The position numbers and the translations under genes are program-made. The notes beneath the pieces are model-generated. The model ran no database searches. It was given only the letters and a program-made list of their open reading frames with translations, and was not told the DNA's origin. This document shows, in pieces, positions 55,225 to 64,000 of a stretch of 64,000 nt of DNA. Source of the stretch: Clostridium saccharoperbutylacetonicum N1-4(HMT) (GTDB taxonomy: Bacteria > Bacillota > Clostridia > Clostridiales > Clostridiaceae); the NCBI RefSeq assembly GCF_000340885.1, contig NC_020291.1, positions 2,107,001 to 2,171,000 on the forward strand, given 5' to 3'. Every line of letters starts with the position of its first letter. Position 1 is the first letter of the stretch.

Positions 55225-56022
55225 TTATTTTAACTTTTCATTTTTTAACCATTGTTCATATCCTAAGTTTGCCCAAGGCATTCCTCTGGAAAAATTATAT
55301 TTCCAAGGATAAACTTCTTGTCCTGTAAGTTTATTTTTTATATCTTTAGTTAAACATATTTTTTTTGCTGGATTTCCAGCTACTACTGTTTCTTTTTCAA
55401 CATCTTTAGTTACTATGCTCCCGGCACCTATTAAGGATTCCTCTCCTATATTTACTCCGGGTAGAATTATGCTTCCAGCAGAAACTACTGCATAATCTTC
55501 TATAGTAGAGCCTATTATATTTTGTGAGGGTGGGGTAGGATCATTAGTTAATATTACATGTGGAAAAATCCAAACAAAATTTTTTATTACACTTTTCTCA
55601 CCTACGAATACATTGCTATGAAGACTAACATAATTTCCTATGATACATTCTTCCTGAACATCAGAGGAGGTTCCAATTCTAACATTGTTACCTATTAGCG
55701 AACTTTCTCTAATAGTTACTCTATGGCCAGTTTGAAAGTTATTTCCTATAGTTGTATTACCATAAATAATTGTTTCACTCCTAATTAATGCATTTTCTCC
55801 GATGATTAAAGGATGAATCTTATTTATTCTATCAGAATAAAAATTCATTAAATACTCTCCAAGAATACATCTTGCTCCTATAAAACTTCCTTTTTTTATA
55901 TGAACGTTATCTCTTATTATTACTCCATAGTCTATAAAACAATCATCTTCGATTATTACATTATCACCAATAGTGACATTATCTTTTAGTTGTGCAGTTT
56001 TAGCTATTTTGTTATTACTCAC
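55225..56022 (-). CDS. Left-handed beta-helix acyltransferase (hexapeptide repeat)
   Basis: The GTG at 56022 sits eight bases after AAAGGAGGAG, which lies inside a longer frame starting at 56055; so 265 residues is preferred. Repeated hexapeptides (IGDNVII, IGENALI, IGNNFQTG, IGNNVRIG, IGNYVSLHSNVFVG) run through about 15-200, with the late PGVNIGEESLIGAGSIVTKDVEKETVVAGNPAKKI block. Probably N-acylates the amino sugar made by the neighbouring aminotransferase (FdtC-like role). First gene of the minus-strand operon. Confidence 0.87.
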   Translation of the reverse strand: MSNNKIAKTAQLKDNVTIGDNVIIEDDCFIDYGVIIRDNVHIKKGSFIGARCILGEYLMNFYSDRINKIHPLIIGENALIRSETIIYGNTTIGNNFQTGHRVTIRESSLIGNNVRIGTSSDVQEECIIGNYVSLHSNVFVGEKSVIKNFVWIFPHVILTNDPTPPSQNIIGSTIEDYAVVSAGSIILPGVNIGEESLIGAGSIVTKDVEKETVVAGNPAKKICLTKDIKNKLTGQEVYPWKYNFSRGMPWANLGYEQWLKNEKLK

Positions 56023-56273
56023 TAAACTCCTCCTTTTAAACAGCATTTTTAGCATATATATTTAGAGTTATTTTCAGTATCTTTCAAGTACATTTTATGA
56101 ATATTAGCAAAAAGTGTACCTTACTTATATATGAAAATATATTTGTATGGACAATTTCATGAAATAAAATATAAAAATTGAATAATTGTTATAAAAAAAT
56201 AAGTTATCTAATATCTAATAATTTAATATTATAAAGTAAGTATTATTTATTAATAGTTAAAGGGATGATATTT

Positions 56274-57395
56274 ATGAATTTATGTTATATAGAAAAAAGT
56301 TTTAAATATTTAAATTTGTTAAAAATGTTTGTAAAAAGCACTGTTAATATAAAAGCAATTAAATGTATTGAAGACTTAAAAAGTGAAGATTTGCTAATAA
56401 TATCTAATGAGTATGCTAATTATGAGCAATTAGTTAAAGATTCACCTAATATCCTTATATGGGAAAATATATATAGACAGTTTTATAATTATTCAATTAA
56501 TAGATATATGTCAAATTATGATTTTTATCATCTGAAGTATTCTTTAAAAAAGGCAATAAAACCTGATATTGAATCTATTGTTGTAGGTTCATCATATGCT
56601 TTGTTTGGAGTTGAAGAGAGTATCCTAAACAGTCCTTGTGTTAATTTGGCATTAGCTTCTCAAGATATTTATTATGCAACCCTAATTGGGCAATATGTAA
56701 TTAATAAAAATAAGAATATTAAAAAAGTATTTATTGGAACAGGTTATTATTATTTTTATAGTGATTTATCTCTCACTCAAGGAAGCGAAATAATGCGAAT
56801 AGCAGATATTTATTATCCTATATTTGGAGATAGGCATAATTGCAAGGATTTGCCCAAAAGTCAAAACACAATTTTAAATGAAGATGAAATATTTAATATT
56901 GAAAAAATAGTTGATATCTTTTGCAATGAGTTATTTGAAGAAGTTAAAGGTAAATATTTTACTGATGCAAGAGATAGATTTAAACTTAGAATGGTATTTA
57001 GAGGAACATGGGATCAAAAATGGTTTGAACTTGATGATATTTTGCAAGAAGAATCTGCATATGAAAGGGTAAAGTCCCATAATAAAGCGATTATGTATTT
57101 AGATTCATATAAAGAAAATATAAATATTCTTAATTCATTTGTATCGTTTTGTAACAAAAGAAAAGTTAAAGTTTATATGATGGCATTTCCAAGCACACGA
57201 TTTTATAAAAAATACCTTTTAAAAGATTATAAAGAATCTTATATGTCAGCTCTAAATTCAATTGACGGAGACATTCAGTTTATTGATTTTAATGATTTAG
57301 ATATCTTTGATGATAAAGATTTTGTTGATATGGATCATTTAGATAAAAGTGGTGCAATTAAGATTTCAGAATTTATAAATAACTTAAACTTGTAG
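56274..57395 (+). CDS. SGNH/GDSL-hydrolase-like protein
   Basis: 373 residues; ATG at 56274, nine bases after AAAGGG. Divergent from the sugar operon. VGSSYALFGVEES (about 106-118) resembles the SGNH block I with Ser nucleophile, and DFVDMDHLDKSGAIKISEFI near the end the block V Asp-x-x-His. A KVYMMAFPSTRFYKKY strand precedes it. Proteins of this kind (DltD/AlgX-like) modify surface polysaccharides, often O-acetylation. No signal peptide, so the compartment is uncertain. Not firmly assigned. Confidence 0.6.
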   Translation: MNLCYIEKSFKYLNLLKMFVKSTVNIKAIKCIEDLKSEDLLIISNEYANYEQLVKDSPNILIWENIYRQFYNYSINRYMSNYDFYHLKYSLKKAIKPDIESIVVGSSYALFGVEESILNSPCVNLALASQDIYYATLIGQYVINKNKNIKKVFIGTGYYYFYSDLSLTQGSEIMRIADIYYPIFGDRHNCKDLPKSQNTILNEDEIFNIEKIVDIFCNELFEEVKGKYFTDARDRFKLRMVFRGTWDQKWFELDDILQEESAYERVKSHNKAIMYLDSYKENINILNSFVSFCNKRKVKVYMMAFPSTRFYKKYLLKDYKESYMSALNSIDGDIQFIDFNDLDIFDDKDFVDMDHLDKSGAIKISEFINNLNL

Positions 57396-57464
57396 ATAAT
57401 AATATGGACTAATATGGTATCGCCAACATTTCTGACAAAACCCATGCTAAGAAATTTTATGGAT

Positions 57465-57513
57465 TATTCCTGAATTCAATGGTCTCAACTTATTAAATTC
57501 AGGAATATTTTTA
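57465..57513 (+). terminator. Rho-independent terminator
   Basis: TATTCCTGAATT pairs perfectly with AATTCAGGAATA over a 19-base loop, then TTTTT. Confidence 0.8.
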
Positions 57514-57698
57514 GTATAGAATATTTATATATATTATATTTTTTATTGCCAATCTCTGAATGATATATTGTATTATTTATTTCATCTATACCAAAATCAG
57601 AATACCTTCTATTTTCCCTAGAAAAAATGTTTTTAACAGATTTCTTATATATATTGTATATACTATAGGTTGATTTATAAGCTTTATCAGTATAGATT

Positions 57699-57758
57699 AT
57701 ATTGTTATTAGAATAAGTTAGATATTCCAATTTCTCTAACTTATTCTAATAACAATAT
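57699..57758. repeat. Perfect 24-bp inverted repeat (strong hairpin)
   Basis: Arms 57699-57722 and 57735-57758 are exact complements with a 12-base loop. No T run on either side, so not an ordinary terminator. Lies in the gap 57396-57912, where the only ORF (minus, 57485-57730) begins inside the left loop and looks spurious. Confidence 0.75.
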
Positions 57759-57912
57759 TTAAAAAGTACAGAGTATCACACTTTTTTCAGTATATTCATA
57801 AGATAATAGGATGCTAAATGACTGGTTGATAAGATTAGATTAGATATACAAAATATATATAGTTAAAATTACCATATGGTTGAGTATAAAGGCATATTTA
57901 GGGAGTGGTTTC

Positions 57913-60027
57913 ATGAATAATAATAAGATTGCATTTATAATCTGTGTTTTAAATGAAAGCCAGTTTAAAGCATGTGCTTCATATATTAATGATTTAGAAA
58001 TTCCTTTAGGCATTGAAGTAGATGTAATTAGTATTAGAGAGAGTAACAATATTGCGCAAGCTTATAATAATGGATTAAATCAAACAGATGCTAAATACAA
58101 GGTTTATCTTCATAGTAATACTTATATAATAAGTAAAAGCTTAATAAAAGATATATTAGATATTTTTGTTAATAATAACCAAGTAGGTCTAATTGGCGTT
58201 GTTGGAGCAAAAAGATTACCGGCTAGTGGTTTATGGTGGAATGATGTATGTAAAGTAGGAGAAGTAAATATTTTAAATAATGGAACTAAAGAATATTATA
58301 AATTAAATAACATTATAGAGAAATATGAAATTGTTGAGGCTGTAGATGGATTAATAATGGCAACGCAATTTGATATAAAATGGAAAGAAGAAATATTTGA
58401 TGGTTTGTATTTTTATGATATTTCAGAGTGTATGGAGTTTAATAAAAAAGGCTTTCAAGTTGTAGTTCCAAGACAAGAAAAAACATGGTGTATACATGAT
58501 TGGGGTACTGAAGTTGATAGCGAACTTCAAAATGAAACTGAAAAATACAGAAAAGTTTTTCTGAAAGAATATCCAATTATAGAAAATAGAAATATTTGTA
58601 CATCAGAAGATTTGTTTGATTTCAATAGAGAAGAGGCTATGAATATATTGGTTCAAAATAGAAAAATTTTAGAAAGCTATGTTTATGCGATGAAAAATAG
58701 CCTAGTATTAAGTGATTATGAGAGTGTATCAAGTAATGCTTATAGTTTTGCAGCTAAGGCTTCTTGGGATGTTTATCACCCTGACTTTTATCAATCCCCT
58801 GAGATAGAGAATATGCTTTTAGAATGTGCAAATAAATTACCTGCAGAGGATTATGTTATAAAGGATAGAAATAGCAAAAAAAGAAAAGTACTTCATGTTT
58901 TGAGCGAAGGATACTCTACAGGAGGTCATACAAGATTAGCTAAAAATTGGATAAAAGGTGATGCTGATTCTATTCATTCGTTAGTTACTACCTGGCAAAT
59001 AGAAAGTACTCCACAGTGGCTTTTGGATGAAATTAAAAATAGTGGCGGATGGATTTTTTCCCTTGAAACTGTTTCTGACAAGCATGTTGAAAGAGCTGCA
59101 AAGCTTAGAAAGCTAGCATATGAATGGGCTGATATTGTAGTGCTTCATATGCATATGATGGATCCAATACCAGTAATAGCATTTGGAATAGATGATGGAC
59201 CACCTGTAATTTATATGAATCATGGAGATCATCTTTTTTGGCTTGGAGCAAGTATAGCTGATTTAGTTGTAGATCTTAGACCTTCTGGACAAAAGCTGAC
59301 TTTGACTAGAAGAAGTTGTAATAATTCTTTTATATTACCTATACCGTTAGAAGCTAAAAAAGTTTTTAATAGAAATGAAATTAGGGGAAAATATAAAATA
59401 AACGAAAATGAAATTGTTATATTAACCATTGCTTCCAATTATAAATTTAGGAGTATCAATGATTATAATTATATTAATATTATAAAAGAGATAGTTAGCA
59501 AAGTTGATAATTGCAGAGCTTATATTATTGGTCCTAACGATATAGGAAAATGGCATGAAATAAATGTTGAAACAGGTGGAAAAGTAAGAGCATTAGGAGT
59601 AGTAACAGAAATAGAAGAATTTTATCAAATATCAGATGTCTATTTAGATTGTTTTATGATGGGAAGCATGACATCACTATTAGATGCTTCTAAATATGGA
59701 CTATCAATAATAAAATTCACAAATAATTATTGCCCCATTCTTACTGAATTTGATGAAGAATTTGAAGTATGTAGTTATAACAATATAAATGACATTATAC
59801 AAGAAATTAATGAAATAAAGAACGGTAATATTGAAACGTATGAGAAATATAAAAGTGTTAACGATGCTATAGAAAAAAATCATATATTGGATACTAAGGA
59901 AAAAATCAAAAATATATACAGTAGGGTAGATAATCACAGAGTAAATAGAAAATTGACCATAAGTAATGGTACAGAAGATTATGATCTTTTTTGGATTCTC
60001 TTAATTAATAGGGGATATGTTTACTAA
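57913..60027 (+). CDS. Two-domain glycosyltransferase (GT2-like plus GT4-like)
   Basis: 704 residues; ATG at 57913, eight bases after AGGGAG. N-terminal domain (about 1-215): IAFIICVLNESQFKACASYI, IRESNNIAQAYNNGL, YLHSNTYI, VGLIGVVGAKRLP and WCIHDWG, like PF13712 glycosyltransferases. C-terminal domain (about 320-680): VLHVLSEGYSTGGHTRLAKNWI, VVLHMHMMDPI, YMNHGDHLFWLGASIADLVVD, TIASNYKFRSIND and YLDCFMMGSMTSLLDASKYGL, a GT-B fold. A bifunctional enzyme likely adds two sugars in succession to a protein or glycan. Next to another large glycosyltransferase and the collagen-like gene. Confidence 0.8.
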   Translation: MNNNKIAFIICVLNESQFKACASYINDLEIPLGIEVDVISIRESNNIAQAYNNGLNQTDAKYKVYLHSNTYIISKSLIKDILDIFVNNNQVGLIGVVGAKRLPASGLWWNDVCKVGEVNILNNGTKEYYKLNNIIEKYEIVEAVDGLIMATQFDIKWKEEIFDGLYFYDISECMEFNKKGFQVVVPRQEKTWCIHDWGTEVDSELQNETEKYRKVFLKEYPIIENRNICTSEDLFDFNREEAMNILVQNRKILESYVYAMKNSLVLSDYESVSSNAYSFAAKASWDVYHPDFYQSPEIENMLLECANKLPAEDYVIKDRNSKKRKVLHVLSEGYSTGGHTRLAKNWIKGDADSIHSLVTTWQIESTPQWLLDEIKNSGGWIFSLETVSDKHVERAAKLRKLAYEWADIVVLHMHMMDPIPVIAFGIDDGPPVIYMNHGDHLFWLGASIADLVVDLRPSGQKLTLTRRSCNNSFILPIPLEAKKVFNRNEIRGKYKINENEIVILTIASNYKFRSINDYNYINIIKEIVSKVDNCRAYIIGPNDIGKWHEINVETGGKVRALGVVTEIEEFYQISDVYLDCFMMGSMTSLLDASKYGLSIIKFTNNYCPILTEFDEEFEVCSYNNINDIIQEINEIKNGNIETYEKYKSVNDAIEKNHILDTKEKIKNIYSRVDNHRVNRKLTISNGTEDYDLFWILLINRGYVY

Positions 60028-60075
60028 GGGATGGATAAAGAGAATATAGGAATATAAAAAAGATTTTAGATAAAG

Positions 60076-60113
60076 ATGCATAAATGCCCAAAGTAAAAAC
60101 TTTACTTATGCAT
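60076..60113. repeat. Hairpin between the two glycosyltransferase genes
   Basis: ATGCATAA/TTATGCAT outer stem and AAAGT/ACTTT inner stem. Not followed by a T run. Confidence 0.4.
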
Positions 60114-60250
60114 ATCAGTCGAAATGAAGGTCATGCATTTCTAGTTTTAGATATATACTCATAGTATAAGTGCAATGTTAGAATATGGCAAGCTATAGAT
60201 ATATTAATAAGGAAATACAATATAGATTTAATAACAAAAGGGGGATGAAC

Positions 60251-61795
60251 ATGCAATCAAACAATACTCCGCTATTAACAGCTCATTTATTTGTTTTAAA
60301 GAAGAATTCATGGGACGGATTTGATGAAATGTTAAAAAGACTTAATGAAAATGGAATAACAGTGAAATTGTATGAACCTAATGATGCATTATTAGATATA
60401 AATCCTAAAAATCCACGTGTTTATGTTTCACTGGGAGAAAATGTAGAACAATTTTCAACACTGTATGCTATGCCTTATCATGAGAGAAAGCGTTGGTTAC
60501 ATTACAAGTCTCCAGCGGACATTCAACCAGGTTATTTATTTTACTGCTGGCTCAACCGGACGGATCCACTCCCTAAAAATAAAATAATACCTGATATTCA
60601 GTTTTCATCTGATACTCCATTAGTGTCAGTGTTCACAGCTGCATATAAATCAAAAGAAAAAATTCAGCGTCCTTATCGATCCTTATTGAATCAGACCTAT
60701 ACCAATTGGGAATGGGTAATTGTAGATGATTCTGGTGATGAGGATGCCACATACAATCAAGACTTACTACCGCTAGATGACCCACGTGTGAGGAGATTTC
60801 GACAAGATTACCGCAATGGCTATATTGGAGCAACTAAACGGTATGCAGCAGGTCTGTGTACGGGAGAAATTTTAGTAGAAGTAGATCATGATGATGAGCT
60901 AACTCCTGATTGTTTAGAGAAAATAGTCCATACATTTCAGAAGCATCCTGAATGTGGCTTTGCATATGGGGAGAGTGCAGAGGTGTACGTAGGGAGCAAC
61001 GATGCACAATGGTATGGTTGGGATTGTGGCTTTGGATACGGTATATATTATCGGGTTTGGGTACATGAAATGAATCGATGGCAAAATGTGTTAAGAAATA
61101 CTGTCATCAATGGGACTACCATACGTCATTTAGTTGGGTTGCCCAATCATCCACGTGCGTGGACAAGAGAGTGTTACCATCTGCTTGGAGGGCACCGCGA
61201 AGAACTATTGGTCGCAGATGATTATGACATGCTAGTTAGATCATTTCTTTGCACTAGGTATGTATGCATTCCTGATTTGGTCTATATACAATATAGAAAT
61301 GAGAATGGGGATAACTCAACTTTTACTAGAAATCAGCAGATCCAAATTCTCGTAAGTGAATTGTACAGATATTATAGTGAAAGAATCCATGCAAGAGTTA
61401 ATGAACTTGGAGTACATGAATATGTGTCATATAGTCGTGTATGGGAGAGAGAACCTAATGACGTAGCTCTTAAAGCAGCTAATATAATTAATGAGGATTC
61501 ATCTAGAATTTCAATGTTGTTTCCAATTCCATACTCTTGTTCTGCAATTAAGCATGACCAATTAATTACGACTATTCAAAAGGGTATAGAAACTAACTTT
61601 AAAGAAATAGAAGTAGTGGTTGTAGGTTATATTCCTGAAGAGGTCGAGTCTTTTGCATCTAAAGCGCCTATGGGAGCAATTCGATGGTGGCCAATGGAGC
61701 CAAAGGATTCATTAGAAACCTGTATCCAATATGCCAAATTTTGCTCTTCATGTAAAGAAAAAGTTGTTATACTACCAGAATCGCTACAAGAATGA
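60251..61795 (+). CDS. Glycosyltransferase family 2 (collagen-like glycoprotein associated)
   Basis: 514 residues; ATG at 60251, behind AAAGGGGG. The catalytic GT2 domain spans about 128-350: PLVSVFTAAYKSKEKIQRPY, WVIVDDSGDED, GYIGATKRYAAGLC, VEVDHDDELTPDCLEKI (DxD), ESAEVYV, HPRAWTRECYHLLGG, VADDYDMLVRSFL. A 110-residue N-terminal domain and a C-terminal domain (after 400) flank it. Base use is clearly less AT-rich than neighbours, suggesting transfer. Such enzymes often sit beside collagen-like exosporium genes and probably glycosylate them (inference). Confidence 0.85.
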   Translation: MQSNNTPLLTAHLFVLKKNSWDGFDEMLKRLNENGITVKLYEPNDALLDINPKNPRVYVSLGENVEQFSTLYAMPYHERKRWLHYKSPADIQPGYLFYCWLNRTDPLPKNKIIPDIQFSSDTPLVSVFTAAYKSKEKIQRPYRSLLNQTYTNWEWVIVDDSGDEDATYNQDLLPLDDPRVRRFRQDYRNGYIGATKRYAAGLCTGEILVEVDHDDELTPDCLEKIVHTFQKHPECGFAYGESAEVYVGSNDAQWYGWDCGFGYGIYYRVWVHEMNRWQNVLRNTVINGTTIRHLVGLPNHPRAWTRECYHLLGGHREELLVADDYDMLVRSFLCTRYVCIPDLVYIQYRNENGDNSTFTRNQQIQILVSELYRYYSERIHARVNELGVHEYVSYSRVWEREPNDVALKAANIINEDSSRISMLFPIPYSCSAIKHDQLITTIQKGIETNFKEIEVVVVGYIPEEVESFASKAPMGAIRWWPMEPKDSLETCIQYAKFCSSCKEKVVILPESLQE

Positions 61796-61861
61796 TTAGA
61801 ACATTACTATAAGCTGATTCTAGCTTATTTGAATCCAAGTTAGATAAAAATGAGCAATAAA

Positions 61862-61918
61862 ATTTTCCTCTGTTATAATGTGATCAATATTTTTCATATT
61901 ATAATGGAGGATTTTTTT
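61862..61918 (+). terminator. Terminator after the GT2 gene
   Basis: TCCTC..TTATAAT pairs with ATTATAA..GAGGA (two mismatches in the middle), then seven T. The gap 61796-62086 holds this and the next two hairpins. Confidence 0.65.
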
Positions 61919-62026
61919 ACGTTGTTTATCTTTTATATTTTTTGTTAGTATTAACTTTTATGTACGTGGAAATAAAATATACACTCCTATAAATTATGAA
62001 GCCTTTTGATTAATGCAAAATAAGAA

Positions 62027-62053
62027 CAGAGTGTCGAACTTGTCGACACTCTG
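62027..62053 (-). terminator. Terminator of the collagen-like gene
   Basis: CAGAGTGTCGA pairs with TCGACACTCTG (11 bp); on the minus strand TTCTTATTTT follows. A neighbouring stem AGTCGTG/CACGACT (62054-62078) with five T on the plus strand works in the other direction. Confidence 0.7.
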
Positions 62054-62086
62054 AGTCGTGGAAAAGCACGACTTTTTACACTATTA

Positions 62087-64000
62087 TTAGATAGACAAGA
62101 TTATATCAATTGCTACACCACTAGTTAAGCCTCCCATGCCAGTGGTAATTTCTACTGATATTAGATTACATGCACTTACAGGAATATTTTCAGCTATAAA
62201 TGCGCAAGGATTTGGAGTAGCTGCATTATTTGGTCCGGTTATTGTTAAAGGAGTACCTACGGCTGAAAACGTAAAGCCACCATCTGTACTTATAACAATC
62301 GTAGCAGTTACTAAGTCGGTTGCTGTTAAGATATTGTTTCGGATGTTTAGTCTCAAACCTGTAATAGTTCCATTAGCCGGTATGACTACAGAATTTCGTG
62401 CAAAGTCCGTACCGGAAGTTCCTAGTCCAACGAAGTGGCCAGTAACAATAGATTGTTGATCTGTACCTAGATATAGGATTGAAGAACCTTGAGATCCTTG
62501 TGTGCCTTGAGCCCCTTGAGATCCCTGAGAACCTTGAGCCCCCTGAGATCCTTGAACACCTTGAGGTCCTTGAACACCCTGAGCGCCTTGAGCCCCTTGA
62601 GGTCCTTGAGCGCCTTGAGCTCCTTGAACACCCTGAGCGCCTTGAGCCCCTTGAGGTCCTTGAGCCCCTTGAGATCCTTGAACGCCTTGGGAACCTTGAG
62701 CACCTTGAGCACCCTGAGAACCTTGAGAACCTTGAACACCCTGAGCACCTTGAACACCTTGAGCGCCTTGAGAACCTTGAGAACCTTGAACGCCTTGACG
62801 ACCTTGAGAACCTTGAGCGCCTTGAGAACCTTGGGCCCCTTGAGCACCCTGAGAACCTTGAGGTCCTTGAACACCTTGAGCCCCTAGAGAGCCTTGAACA
62901 CCTTGAGCGCCTTGACGCCCTTGAGGTCCTTGAGCTCCTTGAACACCTTGAGCGCCTTGACGCCCTTGAGGTCCTTGAGCGCCTTGAGAACCTTGAACGC
63001 CTTGACGACCTTGAGAACCTTGAACACCCTGAGCACCTTGACGCCCTTGAGGTCCTTGAGCGCCTTGAGCACCCTGAGCACCTTGAACGTCTTGACGGCC
63101 TTGAGGTCCTTGAGCGCCTTGAGATCCTTGGGCGCCTTGAACGCCTTGACGACCTTGAGAGCCTTGACGGCCTTGAGGTCCTTGAGCACCCTGAGATCCT
63201 TGACGCCCTTGAGGTCCTTGAGCGCCTTGACGGCCTTGAGGTCCTTGAGCACCTTGAGAACCTTGACGCCCTTGAGGTCCCTGAGCACCTTGAGATCCTT
63301 GAGCACCTTGAGCCCCTTGACGACCTTGAGAGCCTTGAGCGCCTTGACGGCCTTGAGGTCCTTGAGATCCTTGAGCACCTTGAGCGCCTTGAGGTCCCTG
63401 AGCACCTTGAGATCCTTGAGCACCCTGAGCACCTTGAGCGCCTTGACGACCTTGAGAGCCTTGACGGCCTTGAGGTCCTTGAGCACCCTGAGATCCTTGA
63501 CGCCCTTGAGGTCCTTGAGCGCCTTGACGGCCTTGAGGTCCTTGAGCGCCTTGACGGCCTTGAGGTCCTTGAGCACCTCGACGGCCTTGAGGTCCTTGAG
63601 CACCTTGAGAACCTTGACGCCCTTGAGGTCCCTGAGCACCTTGAGCGCCTTGACGACCTTGAGAGCCTTGAGCGCCTTGACGACCTTGAGAGCCTTGACG
63701 GCCTTGAGGTCCTTGAGCACCCTGAGATCCTTGACGCCCTTGAGGTCCTTGAGCGCCTTGACGGCCTTGAGGTCCTTGAGCACCTTGAGAACCTTGACGC
63801 CCTTGAGGTCCCTGAGCACCTTGAGATCCTTGAGCACCTTGAGCCCCTTGACGACCTTGAGAGCCTTGAGCGCCTTGACGGCCTTGAGGTCCTTGAGATC
63901 CTTGAGCACCTTGAGCGCCTTGAGGTCCCTGAGCACCTTGAGATCCTTGAGCACCCTGAGCACCTTGAGCGCCTTGACGACCTTGAGAGCCTTGACGGCC
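62087..64000 (-). CDS. Collagen-like (Gly-X-Gln) spore-surface glycoprotein, N-terminus outside window
   Basis: The frame is open from the right edge to TAA at 62087. The first visible ~505 residues are Gly-X-Gln triplets (about 168), X being Ala, Ser, Pro, Arg, Val or Thr, with rare breaks (Gly-Ser-Leu near 62885, Gly-Arg-Arg near 63577, an Asp for Gly near 63090). Then a non-collagen C-terminal domain of about 130 residues: SSILYLGTDQQSIVTGHFVG, IPANGTITGLRLNIRNN, ISTDGGFTFSAVG, VSACNLISVEITTG. This layout matches BclA/BclB-type exosporium hairs, a triple-helix stalk and trimeric beta head. The start and any leader are not visible. Long LKVLKDLK and TLRTLS frames here are shadows of the repeat. 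Confidence 0.88.
   Translation of the reverse strand, partial: GRQGSQGRQGAQGAQGAQGSQGAQGPQGAQGAQGSQGPQGRQGAQGSQGRQGAQGAQGSQGAQGPQGRQGSQGAQGPQGRQGAQGPQGRQGSQGAQGPQGRQGSQGRQGAQGSQGRQGAQGAQGPQGRQGSQGAQGPQGRRGAQGPQGRQGAQGPQGRQGAQGPQGRQGSQGAQGPQGRQGSQGRQGAQGAQGAQGSQGAQGPQGAQGAQGSQGPQGRQGAQGSQGRQGAQGAQGSQGAQGPQGRQGSQGAQGPQGRQGAQGPQGRQGSQGAQGPQGRQGSQGRQGVQGAQGSQGAQGPQGRQDVQGAQGAQGAQGPQGRQGAQGVQGSQGRQGVQGSQGAQGPQGRQGAQGVQGAQGPQGRQGAQGVQGSLGAQGVQGPQGSQGAQGAQGSQGAQGSQGRQGVQGSQGSQGAQGVQGAQGVQGSQGSQGAQGAQGSQGVQGSQGAQGPQGAQGAQGVQGAQGAQGPQGAQGAQGVQGPQGVQGSQGAQGSQGSQGAQGTQGSQGSSILYLGTDQQSIVTGHFVGLGTSGTDFARNSVVIPANGTITGLRLNIRNNILTATDLVTATIVISTDGGFTFSAVGTPLTITGPNNAATPNPCAFIAENIPVSACNLISVEITTGMGGLTSGVAIDIILSI
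62480..64000 (-). repeat. 9-bp repeats with higher-order duplications
   Basis: The collagen-coding 9-bp unit (CAAGGTGCT-like) is organised in longer blocks: the block starting at 63181 recurs at 63712 (531 bp = 59 units) for at least 290 bp nearly unchanged, and a shorter part also at 63478. Triplet number is likely variable. Confidence 0.8.

Noticed and set aside
57485..57730. 81-codon minus-strand ORF
   Set aside because: TTG start inside a hairpin loop, no ribosome site, AT-driven composition, and its end overlaps a terminator.
62467..63963. Long Leu/Lys/Val-rich and Thr/Leu/Ser-rich ORFs on both strands
   Set aside because: They are other frames of the 9-bp collagen repeat, which has few stops in any frame; only the Gly-X-Gln frame joins a sensible C-terminal domain.
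62480..64000. CRISPR-like regular repetition
   Set aside because: The repeat unit is 9 bp with no spacers and encodes collagen-like triplets.
1..64000. tRNA or rRNA genes
   Set aside because: No cloverleaf or rRNA-like segment was seen on either strand by eye.

Overview
The window is AT-rich, has strong AGGAGG-type ribosome sites and frequent TTG/GTG starts, and carries spore-surface genes (collagen-like Gly-X-Gln protein, exosporium-type proteins), a hybrid-cluster protein and a SAM-I riboswitch. This suggests Clostridium sensu stricto, probably of the solventogenic C. beijerinckii / C. saccharoperbutylacetonicum kind; the species is my inference.

Layout. 1-5.5 kb: the end of a sensor kinase, a membrane protein with a duplicated C-terminal domain, a relic of another kinase and a secreted PTP-like phosphatase. 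5.6-13.1 kb: an envelope/lipid block with two GT4 glycosyltransferases, a zinc phospholipase-like protein, a kinase/regulator pair, a TVP38 membrane protein and a PAP2 phosphatase. 13.3-18 kb: an orphan solute-binding protein, hcp, and pgaC/pgaD for poly-N-acetylglucosamine (minus strand). 18.7-22.7 kb: a two-fold repeat protein, a glyoxalase-like protein, a broken surface protein and a resolvase relic.

22.9-27.9 kb is the most unusual part: one tightly packed operon with an MFS transporter, a CitE-type lyase, a SerRS-like amino acid:[carrier protein] ligase, a CitG-like fragment, CitX, a small CitD-like carrier and a RidA-family protein. There is no CitF or CitC. The arrangement suggests an amino acid loaded onto a citrate-lyase-type carrier and processed by the CitE-type enzyme, a system I do not recognise as described.

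28.4-35 kb: a duplicated candidate small RNA, then a SAM-I riboswitch leading into an aminotransferase (frameshifted), metQ, metN, metI and a GlcD-like oxidase. 35-41 kb: an intact and a decayed paralogue of the broken surface protein, a second orphan binding protein, a CsoR-like regulator with visible operator next to a DMT transporter, and a GNAT-SRPBCC fusion. 41-47 kb: small hypotheticals, an interrupted DUF1016 nuclease, a peptidase-E-like protein, a YjjG-like phosphatase, a YczE-like membrane protein and a Crp/Fnr regulator.

47-64 kb is a spore-surface island: a Cys-rich protein, three exosporium-type paralogues interleaved with AAA+ ATPase relics, a nucleotide-sugar/glycosyltransferase set (aminotransferase, FdtA-like ketoisomerase, GT61, acyltransferase, SGNH-like protein, two large glycosyltransferases), and at the right edge a collagen-like glycoprotein running off the window. 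The sugar genes plausibly decorate the surface proteins.

Six copies of one foldback element (about 310-550 bp) are spread through intergenic regions. Their stems show paired changes between two subfamilies. Several coding breaks coincide with homopolymer runs, so some 'pseudogenes' could be sequence errors.
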